NCBI GenBank assembly: GCA_001604495.1
Contig: LVBR01000158.1
Coordinates: 1-5,728 of the forward strand
Source: Acholeplasmatales bacterium Tener_01
Lineage (GTDB): Bacteria; Bacillota_I; Bacilli_A; ML615J-28; CAG-698
Length of the DNA stretch: 5,728 bases
Reading direction: 5' to 3'
Under the pieces are notes generated by a model. The model made no database searches and had not been told where the DNA came from. It saw only the letters and a list, made by a program, of their open reading frames with translations. This document shows positions 1 to 5,446 of this stretch, one piece after another (within the stretch, counting starts at the first letter, position 1; each line of letters opens with the position of its first letter). The translations under genes and the position numbers were made by a program.

Positions 1-17
1 TCTTTCTTTTTTAAATT

Positions 18-28
18 TATGTTATAAT
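18..28 (+). promoter_or_regulatory. Extended -10 promoter for the MORN-like gene
   Basis: A perfect TATAAT lies at 23-28, preceded by TG plus one base at 20-22, which is the extended -10 pattern that tolerates a weak -35. A -35 hexamer at the usual spacing would fall at about 1-5, at the window edge, and nothing convincing is visible there. Transcription should start near base 35. That puts the ATG at 33 at or before the transcript start and supports the ATG at 51 as the real start codon. The pyrimidine run at 1-12 could be the U-tract of a terminator of a gene further upstream, but its stem would lie outside the window. Confidence 0.7.
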
Positions 29-50
29 ATAAATGTATAGTGGAGGAAAG

Positions 51-629
51 ATGAATAGAGATTTAGGCACTGGATACAAGTACAAAAACATCAAAATCAA
101 TTATCCTAATGGGGATATTTATGAAGGAATGGGAGCTCAGTATTATGATAATGGGTATGATCCTTATGGAGTTGGCACATATTATCAAAAAGCTAGTGGT
201 GTGACTTTTAAAGCTAATTGGGATTATAGAGTAGGCCCTGATTTTAATACTATTGAAATAATTGATAAGCCTGAAGGAAGTAATTTTGTCATTGTTAAGG
301 CGCGTGCTAGTGAAGTATATGTTGATTTAGAACATGTTGATATTATAAAGGCTGAGGTTGGAGTGTATAGTTTTCATGATTTACCTTCAATAGTTGTGGA
401 ACCTCATGCTTGGAAGAATCATTTATTCACTATAAAGAAAGTGACTGATGATGAATTAGTATTTGATTTCACTGGTGGTCATGTTAACCATGGCAATTTT
501 ATTGATAAAGTTGTTAAAAAGGGTGAAGCTGAAAACTTTTCTAAAACAACTAGTACAACATTCATTTGGGATCATGGCGATGAATATGAAGGAAGCGAAA
601 ACGCATCAATTGATGTGTTATATTTCTAA
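51..629 (+). CDS. Hypothetical protein with MORN-like segment, 192 aa
   Basis: I do not recognise this protein as a named family. Residues about 18-57 resemble degenerate MORN repeats: a YPNGDIYEG element (18-26), then a YGVGTYY element (39-45), then a G-x-x-F-x-A-x-W element (50-57). These match the family rhythm of paired aromatic and Gly residues (YxGxxxxGxG...GxxYxGxW). A similar GDEYEG motif recurs near the C-terminus (176-181). The middle, about 64-165, looks like mixed beta strands with no motif I know. There is no signal peptide or membrane segment, so a cytoplasmic location is likely. The start at 51 was chosen over the in-frame ATG at 33 because GGAGG at 42-46 lies just before it and because the predicted transcript begins at about base 35. 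The gene stands alone, with its own promoter and terminator. MORN repeats often mediate protein or lipid contact, but a function here would be a guess. Confidence 0.8.
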   Translation: MNRDLGTGYKYKNIKINYPNGDIYEGMGAQYYDNGYDPYGVGTYYQKASGVTFKANWDYRVGPDFNTIEIIDKPEGSNFVIVKARASEVYVDLEHVDIIKAEVGVYSFHDLPSIVVEPHAWKNHLFTIKKVTDDELVFDFTGGHVNHGNFIDKVVKKGEAENFSKTTSTTFIWDHGDEYEGSENASIDVLYF

Positions 630-643
630 AAAATAATTAAATG

Positions 644-673
644 ATACAACCAATAATTTGGTTGTATTTTTTT
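644..673 (+). terminator. Intrinsic terminator after the MORN-like gene
   Basis: A perfect 10-bp stem is formed by ATACAACCAA (644-653) and TTGGTTGTAT (658-667), closed by a 4-base loop and followed by a run of seven T (667-673, the first being the last base of the stem). It lies 15 bases after the stop codon. A-rich sequence on the left side means it could also work weakly on the other strand, but no gene is seen that would use it. It separates the first gene from the ABC transporter unit. Confidence 0.92.
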
Positions 674-710
674 ATTGTAGATTATTAATCGATAATTAAA
701 AGGTATTCTA

Positions 711-739
711 TTGAAAAAAAGGGGCCAATGTGATATACA
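711..739 (+). promoter_or_regulatory. Putative promoter of the ABC transporter operon
   Basis: TTGAAA (711-716) serves as a -35 element, followed by a 17-base spacer and TATACA (734-739) as a -10 element. A TG at 731-732 gives the extended -10 arrangement. The -10 matches consensus at four of six positions. Transcription would start near 746, leaving a leader of about 35 bases with no obvious attenuator or riboswitch. This is the best candidate between the terminator at 644-673 and the ATPase start. TATAAA at 740-745 is an alternative -10 but is too far from TTGAAA. Confidence 0.6.
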
Positions 740-770
740 TATAAATGGAAAAAAGTTTTTAAAAAATAGC

Positions 771-774
771 GAGG
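771..774 (+). promoter_or_regulatory. Ribosome binding site of the ABC ATPase gene
   Basis: GAGG (extending to GAGGT) lies six bases before the ATG at 781. It is well spaced and fixes the start codon. Confidence 0.75.
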
Positions 775-780
775 TAAAAA

Positions 781-1485
781 ATGGAAAAGAATGTCATTAT
801 TGAAGCTAAAGATTTAGTAAAAACATATGGTGAAGGTGAAACAATCACCTACGCTTTAAACCATGTCTCAATTAACGTTTACGAACATGAGTTCTTAGTT
901 ATTGTTGGGGGCTCAGGAAGTGGTAAATCAACATTTTTGAATATGCTTGGAGGTATCGATAATGTTGATAGTGGTGAGATTTTTGTTAATGGCGATGATA
1001 TTGTCAAATTTAATGACAAAGAATTAACATTATATCGTAGAGATAGTGTCGGTTTTGTATATCAATTCTTTAATTTAATCAATGATTTAACAATTTATCA
1101 AAATGTGATTTTAGCACCTGGTTCAAGAAATAAAGCCAAAGCTTATAGTCTACTTGAACGAGTTGGTCTAAAAGGAAAAGAACAAAAATTCCCACGTCAA
1201 CTTTCTGGTGGTCAGCAACAAAGAGTTGCAATTGCCCGTGCTTTAAATAAATATAGTGAAATACTTCTTTGTGATGAGCCTACCGGTGCGCTAGATGATG
1301 CATCCGGAAAAGAAGTACTTAAACTTCTTGAAGAAATTCACAACGAAGGTAAAACTATCGTTTTAGTAACTCATACAAAAGAAATCGCTGGTATGGCTGA
1401 TAGAGTCATCACAATGAAAGATGGTAAAGTTGTTAAAGAAGAAATAAATGAACATGTAATTAAAGCAGAAGAGGTTGAATGGTAA
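781..1485 (+). CDS. ABC transporter ATP-binding protein, MacB/LolD type
   Basis: This is the ATPase subunit of an ABC transporter, which binds and hydrolyses ATP on the cytoplasmic face to drive the permease encoded next. All nucleotide-binding motifs are present and intact: Walker A GGSGSGKST (43-51, catalytic Lys49), Q-loop Gln95, signature LSGGQ (141-145), Walker B ILLCDEP (161-167, with Asp165 and Glu166), D-loop GALD (169-172) and H-loop His198. The LCDEPTGALD wording and the 234-residue length are typical of the MacB/LolD/BceA/FtsE group, which pairs with FtsX-type permeases. A short acidic tail follows the core. The gene starts at an ATG with a good ribosome binding site and ends one base before the permease ATG. 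Substrate cannot be inferred: relatives handle antimicrobial peptides, lipoproteins or cell-wall signals. No two-component system adjoins it, so a Bce-type resistance role is unsupported. Confidence 0.95.
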   Translation: MEKNVIIEAKDLVKTYGEGETITYALNHVSINVYEHEFLVIVGGSGSGKSTFLNMLGGIDNVDSGEIFVNGDDIVKFNDKELTLYRRDSVGFVYQFFNLINDLTIYQNVILAPGSRNKAKAYSLLERVGLKGKEQKFPRQLSGGQQQRVAIARALNKYSEILLCDEPTGALDDASGKEVLKLLEEIHNEGKTIVLVTHTKEIAGMADRVITMKDGKVVKEEINEHVIKAEEVEW

Positions 1486-1490
1486 GATGA
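1468..1490 (+). promoter_or_regulatory. Permease translation start region
   Basis: A purine-rich GAAGAGG (1468-1474) lies inside the end of the ATPase gene. It is 12 bases before the ATG at 1487, longer than ideal, and directly abuts the in-frame TTG at 1475, leaving no spacing for that codon. I therefore prefer ATG 1487, probably reached by translational coupling from the ATPase stop at 1483-1485. A third, out-of-frame ATG at 1479 has better spacing from GAGG and opens a three-codon frame whose TGA stop (1488-1490) overlaps the permease ATG. Confidence 0.5.
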
Positions 1491-3946
1491 TAAAGTTGAT
1501 GCTAAAACCTTTTTTGAAAAGGTATTTTGGTTTATTCGTTTCAATGGCATTTATATCATCACTTTCAATTGCTCTTTTGAGTTCGTTTGCATCAACTATT
1601 TACAATGTATCTAAAGCTTGTACATCATATTTAAAAGACTATCAAGATGCTGATGCTGTAATTAAGACCAATTTTATGACAAGAGAGGAATTGTATTCTT
1701 TCCCTAATAAAATTGAAGAAGTTGAAAAGATTGATGCCCGCTTAACAATGGATGTATATCTAAAGAAAAGTGATGATCGTATTATCACATCGCGTATTTT
1801 TACCTTCAATGAGGATGAAAATACAATCTTCAAACGTTATATTTTATCAAGTGTTGATAGACATAGTGATCAAATAAATATTTCAGTAGTTAGAAAGTTT
1901 GCTGAGAACAATGACTTTAAGATTGGTGATACCATTAAACTCGGTTATTATGATTTATTCATTGATTTTTATATCAATGAAATAATCGAAACACCTGAAG
2001 GAATGCAAGCTAGAGCCAACGAATATGTTTGGACAGATAATACTGACTTTGGATATTTATATATCGATGAAAAAGAACTAGATAAAGCTTTGTATCAAAT
2101 ATCTGTTAAGATTGAAGAAAAATATGCAAACGATCCTAAATATAAAAAGTATTATGATGCTTTGAAATTAGTTGTTGGGGATGATTTGCCTGATTTTGTT
2201 GATTCTAAAATAGTTGGTAAAAACTATGCTTCAAAATTTGCAAATCAAGTATTGGTTTGTGGAATGAAGGGAGTAACTGAAGAAGAAGTTTTAACTGCAA
2301 CTGAAGATTTCTTAGTTGAAAAAGGAGTTAAAGTTAAATCAGGTAATACACTTCATTCATTATTCTATGTTTTATATATTGAGAATGCGATTAGACAACT
2401 TAAGGTTGCCGCAACTTTCCTTCCAATATTCTTCTATGTTGTAACAATGATAGTAATATCTTTATTTATCAACCAAATCATCCAATCAATGACACCACAG
2501 ATTGGTATCATGATGTCAATTGGTGTAGATAAACGAGAGATTATATCACTATTTTTGGTGTATACCCTACTTATGTCAATAGTGTCTGGTATTTTAGGCT
2601 TTGCGGTTGGCTACCCGATGAATCATGCTTTGGCTAAAGTTTTGATTAAGGTCTACTCTATCCCAACAATCTCTAAAGCAGTTAATCCGCTTATTACTGC
2701 CAGTTCATTCTTAAGTTTGATTGTTTTAGTTGTTTTAACTACAGCTATCTCTTGCCTAAGAATCTATAAGATTACACCAAAAGATGCCACAATCAACAAC
2801 GAATCAAAGAGAAAACCAATTCCAAAGAGTATCGATCATATGATTGAAAAGGCTCCAATGAATCTAAAACTTGGAATTAACTCAATATTACAAAACCCAA
2901 GAAGATTCATCGTTTCAACATTTTCAATCTTTGCCGCATTCGTAATTATCATTTTGGCACTGTTCTTTGATGTTAGTAAGAAAGAGTTGATTGGTCAAAC
3001 AGTAGAGCGCAGAATGAACTATGACTGTCAAGTTTATGCAACCGAAAAAATAAGTACCGAAAATATTAATACTCTTAAGACCAATGAAAATGTAGCAAGC
3101 CTTGAAGATTGTTATTATACATATCTTGAGGCATCAACTAAATATGGAGAAACTTACCTTGAATGCTTAGCATTTAATCACAAATCAACTCTAGGAATGA
3201 TTAATATCCCATCTAAGACTGGTAAGGGATCAGTTAAGATCAGTGAAAAAGGAATTGTTCTTAACTACGCTGATGCTGAAAAACTCAATGTTAAAGTTGG
3301 AGATACTATTTCTATTAATAAAGTTAAAGTAAAAGTAACAAGTATTTCTAAACAATACTTCCATCCAATTACATATTTATCAAAGGTACAAATGGAAGAA
3401 TTAGGTGTTGACTATGTATCTTCACTTTTAGTTAATGTTAATGATGATGTCGGATTTTTAAATGCTTTAAACGATGAAGGTATAAGAAGTATGTCAGTCT
3501 TTACATCCAACTTAAGTAAAGATATCCACCTTACATTTGACTCAATCAATGTATTTATCTATATCATGATTGGATTCTCATTTGGTATGGGCTTCTTGAT
3601 TTTAACAATTATGTCTCAAAATAGCCTTATGGACCAACAAAGACAACTTTCAGTTTTTAGAGCAATTGGTTTTAGAATAGTTGATATATCAAATCTATGG
3701 ACACTACAGTCTACACTTCAACTACTCTCATCAACCTTACTTGCTCTTCCAATTGGATATTTAACAGCTTACATCCTGTTTAAACAATGCTCAAATCCAG
3801 TTCAAGCATATCCAATTATCTTTAGTGTTCCTAGTGTCCTACTAGCATTTGCATTTATTTTTGTAATTGTTACTATATCTCACTATGGATCAATGATAAA
3901 AATCAAAAGATGGAATATTTCTGAAAACACAAGATGTCGTGAATAA
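1487..3946 (+). CDS. ABC transporter permease with two FtsX/MacB halves
   Basis: This is the membrane subunit partnering the ATPase just upstream. The 819 residues read as two similar halves. Half one has a membrane segment at about 14-37, a large outside domain (about 40-303) and three segments at about 306-331, 354-378 and 404-427. Half two has a segment at about 474-495, a smaller outside domain (about 500-684) and three segments at about 686-709, 738-764 and 777-801. Both outside domains carry the MacB-type KxGDT motif (FKIGDTIKL 144-152; VKVGDTISI 602-610). Both FtsX cores carry the cytoplasmic coupling motif (IGIMMSIGVDKREI from 339; LSVFRAIGFRIVDI from 721). Eight predicted segments with this symmetry fit the Type VII (MacB/FtsX) fold as a fused dimer, so one copy per two ATPases is inferred. 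The first outside domain is about 80 residues longer than the second and probably carries substrate specificity. Function is unknown: peptide or lipid export, or cell-envelope mechanotransmission. Confidence 0.9.
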   Translation: MIKLMLKPFLKRYFGLFVSMAFISSLSIALLSSFASTIYNVSKACTSYLKDYQDADAVIKTNFMTREELYSFPNKIEEVEKIDARLTMDVYLKKSDDRIITSRIFTFNEDENTIFKRYILSSVDRHSDQINISVVRKFAENNDFKIGDTIKLGYYDLFIDFYINEIIETPEGMQARANEYVWTDNTDFGYLYIDEKELDKALYQISVKIEEKYANDPKYKKYYDALKLVVGDDLPDFVDSKIVGKNYASKFANQVLVCGMKGVTEEEVLTATEDFLVEKGVKVKSGNTLHSLFYVLYIENAIRQLKVAATFLPIFFYVVTMIVISLFINQIIQSMTPQIGIMMSIGVDKREIISLFLVYTLLMSIVSGILGFAVGYPMNHALAKVLIKVYSIPTISKAVNPLITASSFLSLIVLVVLTTAISCLRIYKITPKDATINNESKRKPIPKSIDHMIEKAPMNLKLGINSILQNPRRFIVSTFSIFAAFVIIILALFFDVSKKELIGQTVERRMNYDCQVYATEKISTENINTLKTNENVASLEDCYYTYLEASTKYGETYLECLAFNHKSTLGMINIPSKTGKGSVKISEKGIVLNYADAEKLNVKVGDTISINKVKVKVTSISKQYFHPITYLSKVQMEELGVDYVSSLLVNVNDDVGFLNALNDEGIRSMSVFTSNLSKDIHLTFDSINVFIYIMIGFSFGMGFLILTIMSQNSLMDQQRQLSVFRAIGFRIVDISNLWTLQSTLQLLSSTLLALPIGYLTAYILFKQCSNPVQAYPIIFSVPSVLLAFAFIFVIVTISHYGSMIKIKRWNISENTRCRE

Positions 3947-3953
3947 AAGAATT

Positions 3954-3987
3954 GCCCAAAAGTTCGTTTTAGCTTTTGGGCTTTTTT
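3954..3987 (+). terminator. Intrinsic terminator after the permease gene
   Basis: A perfect 9-bp stem is formed by GCCCAAAAG (3954-3962) and CTTTTGGGC (3973-3981), with a 10-base loop and six T (3982-3987). It begins eight bases after the permease stop codon. It closes the ABC transporter unit and isolates it from the tRNA promoter downstream. Confidence 0.93.
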
Positions 3988-4001
3988 ATAATGCATTATT
4001 A

Positions 4002-4030
4002 TTCAATTATCACAAAAAATATGTTATAAT
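4002..4030 (+). promoter_or_regulatory. Promoter of tRNA-Arg and probably the downstream operon
   Basis: A perfect TATAAT at 4025-4030 with TG at 4022-4023 gives an extended -10. A weak -35, TTCAAT (4002-4007), sits 17 bases upstream. The start point would be about 4037, only about three bases before the mature tRNA 5' end, so the 5' leader removed by RNase P is very short. The 11-base string TATGTTATAAT (4020-4030) is identical to the promoter at 18-28. No other promoter is visible before the hydrolase gene. Confidence 0.8.
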
Positions 4031-4039
4031 TTTTGTAGT

Positions 4040-4116
4040 GTCCCTGTACCTCAGTAGGATAGAGGAATCGCCTCCTAAGCGATCTGTCGTGCGTTCGATT
4101 CGCATCAGGGACGCCA
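4040..4116 (+). tRNA. tRNA-Arg, anticodon CCU
   Basis: A complete 77-base tRNA with an encoded CCA end. The acceptor stem is GTCCCTG (4040-4046) with CAGGGAC (4106-4112), then discriminator G4113 and CCA 4114-4116. The D stem is CCTC (4049-4052) with GAGG (4062-4065). The anticodon stem is ATCGC (4067-4071) with GCGAT (4079-4083). The seven-base anticodon loop has T4073 before the anticodon CCT at 4074-4076 and A4077 after it. The variable loop has five bases. The T stem is GTGCG (4089-4093) with CGCAT (4101-4105), including one G-U pair, and the loop is TTCGATT. The anticodon reads AGG, an arginine codon that is rare in this window. G at the discriminator position is compatible with bacterial tRNA-Arg. 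Seven T follow the CCA end directly, and the next gene starts 18 bases later. Confidence 0.97.
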
Positions 4117-4124
4117 TTTTTTTA

Positions 4125-4130
4125 GAGGTG
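4125..4130 (+). promoter_or_regulatory. Ribosome binding site of the SGNH hydrolase gene
   Basis: GAGGTG, a six-base match to the anti-Shine-Dalgarno complement, lies four bases before the ATG at 4135. It lies within the 18 bases between the tRNA CCA end and the start codon, so a transcript trimmed at the tRNA 3' end would keep a minimal leader with this site intact. It fixes the start at 4135. Confidence 0.85.
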
Positions 4131-4134
4131 TATC

Positions 4135-5445
4135 ATGAACAAAAAGATTATTTTTCTACCTAAAAAATACAATTTAGTTGTTGGGGATAGGTTTGAGTTA
4201 TTCTACCGTGGAATTATTAGGGCTTTTAACCCTTACCTTTACTATATTCTAATTGAATGTGCGAAAGGTTTTTACTATCCAAGGTATTATACTTTTACCC
4301 CAAAAGATAGTGATGTTGGTGAATATGAACTTGTTGTAAAACTATTTGATAACTTTGGAGAATTAATTGAAGAAGATAAAACAATACTTGTTGTAAACAA
4401 ACCAACTCCACCAACAAGAAAAGTAAATATTTTATGTATCGGTGATAGCCTTACTAGTGGTGGCTTTTGGACAAAAGAAGGCTATAGAAGATTCTGTCAA
4501 ACTGGTGGCGAGCCTGAAGGCCTTGGCTTTATTGATAGTATCAATTTAATTGGAACTAATAAAGCTGAGGTAGGTGGTGAGACTATTGGCCACGAAGGTT
4601 ATGGATGCTGGCACTGGAAGAGTTTTATCTCAACCTCTGGCCCAACTCGTACTTCTGCTGTATGGATTAAAGTAAATGGTCACAACCTAACAGAAGCTGA
4701 CCAACATAGCGTATGGGAAAATAATCAAAATAATTGGATCTTAGAAACAATTGAAAAAGATCGACTTAAATTTAAACGTGGCGAAGGTAATAATGGTTGG
4801 AACCCAGCTGTAACTGGCGTAATGCTTCCTAATGAAAATGTAGTTCACGAAGAGCCGTTAGAAATACTAAGTTATGAATATGAAACAGGTAATCCATTCT
4901 GGAGAGAAGACATTCAAGATATTGACTTTAACTGGTATTTAAAAGAACATAACTTTGAAAAGCCTGATATTGTCTATATTTTACTTAGTTGGAATGGTCT
5001 ATATATTCCATATGACACCGAATTTAAGCTACACAGTGAAAATGCTCCAATTCTAATAAATAAACTGCATAAGGACCTACCTAATGCTAAAATTAGAATA
5101 ATGGGTATTACCCTTCCATCGGTTACTGGTGGAATTACAAGTAACTACGGTTGCAAAGGACCATATCACGATGTTTTAGGTGATATCTTCACTTGCTTTA
5201 ATTACAATAAGTGGTTAGAAGAAATGTGTGAAAAAGACGAATACAAAGACTATATGGAATTTGTTGAAGTGAAGAGTCAATTTGATGTTGAATACAATAT
5301 GCCATATGCGATGAATAATGTTAATAGTCGCTATGATGAAAAAGAGATAATTGGAAATAACGGAGTACATCCAATGGTTAGAGGTTATAACCAAATCGGT
5401 GATGTCTTCTTTAGAAGTTTAGTTAAAGAACTTAAGGAGTTTTAA
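4135..5445 (+). CDS. SGNH/GDSL hydrolase with N-terminal beta domain, 436 aa
   Basis: This is a serine esterase/lipase-type hydrolase of the SGNH superfamily; its substrate is unknown, with acyl or acetyl esters of carbohydrates being plausible. Residues about 5-88 look like a beta-sandwich domain (a V-V-G-D-R-F start, DVGEYELVV at 60-68, ending in TILVVNKP). A Pro/Thr linker leads to block I, NILCIGDSLTSGG (98-110), with nucleophile Ser105. Block II is GHEGYGCWHW (152-161). Block III reads SWNG (285-288) instead of GxND, keeping Asn287. Block V is NNGVHP (408-413), with His412 but Asn409 where the triad Asp normally stands. An insertion of about 100 residues between blocks II and III contains a GNPFW motif (252-256). 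No signal peptide or membrane anchor is seen, so it is probably cytoplasmic. It lies between tRNA-Arg and a peptidase gene that begins one base after its stop. All three of its AGG codons fall in the first 50 codons. Confidence 0.9.
   Translation: MNKKIIFLPKKYNLVVGDRFELFYRGIIRAFNPYLYYILIECAKGFYYPRYYTFTPKDSDVGEYELVVKLFDNFGELIEEDKTILVVNKPTPPTRKVNILCIGDSLTSGGFWTKEGYRRFCQTGGEPEGLGFIDSINLIGTNKAEVGGETIGHEGYGCWHWKSFISTSGPTRTSAVWIKVNGHNLTEADQHSVWENNQNNWILETIEKDRLKFKRGEGNNGWNPAVTGVMLPNENVVHEEPLEILSYEYETGNPFWREDIQDIDFNWYLKEHNFEKPDIVYILLSWNGLYIPYDTEFKLHSENAPILINKLHKDLPNAKIRIMGITLPSVTGGITSNYGCKGPYHDVLGDIFTCFNYNKWLEEMCEKDEYKDYMEFVEVKSQFDVEYNMPYAMNNVNSRYDEKEIIGNNGVHPMVRGYNQIGDVFFRSLVKELKEF
5434..5439 (+). 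promoter_or_regulatory. Ribosome binding site of the M3 peptidase gene
   Basis: AAGGAG lies seven bases before the ATG at 5447, inside the last codons of the hydrolase gene. This near-ideal site, with a one-base gap between stop and start, indicates co-translation in one operon. Confidence 0.9.
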
Positions 5446-5446
5446 T

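Noticed and set aside
33..50. ATG at 33 as an earlier in-frame start of the MORN-like gene
   Set aside because: It lies about at the predicted transcription start, has no ribosome binding site, and would place the GGAGG of the ATG at 51 inside the coding region.
685..699. Inverted repeat TTAAT-N5-ATTAA upstream of the transporter promoter as an operator
   Set aside because: Short AT-only repeats arise often by chance in such AT-rich sequence, and no regulator gene is adjacent to make an operator credible.
1475..1486. TTG at 1475 as the permease start
   Set aside because: The purine-rich site ends at 1474, directly against the TTG, leaving no spacing, and the TTG would overlap the ATPase end; ATG 1487 is preferred, though not proven.
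1642..1833. 63-codon open frame on the minus strand
   Set aside because: It lies wholly inside the permease gene, has no ribosome binding site or family resemblance, and is an antisense shadow.
781..3946. BceAB-type antimicrobial peptide resistance module
   Set aside because: BceB permeases have ten membrane segments with one large outside domain and usually sit beside a two-component system. Here there are eight segments, two outside domains and no kinase or regulator.
4106..4123. tRNA acceptor end plus seven T as an intrinsic terminator
   Set aside because: The stem is separated from the T run by the discriminator base and CCA, and the stem partner is at the far end of the tRNA, so it is not a canonical hairpin-U-tract. 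Partial termination remains possible.
3939..4163. 74-codon open frame starting with GTG
   Set aside because: It starts inside the permease gene, runs through the terminator and the whole tRNA gene, and overlaps the hydrolase start. Its translation resembles no protein.
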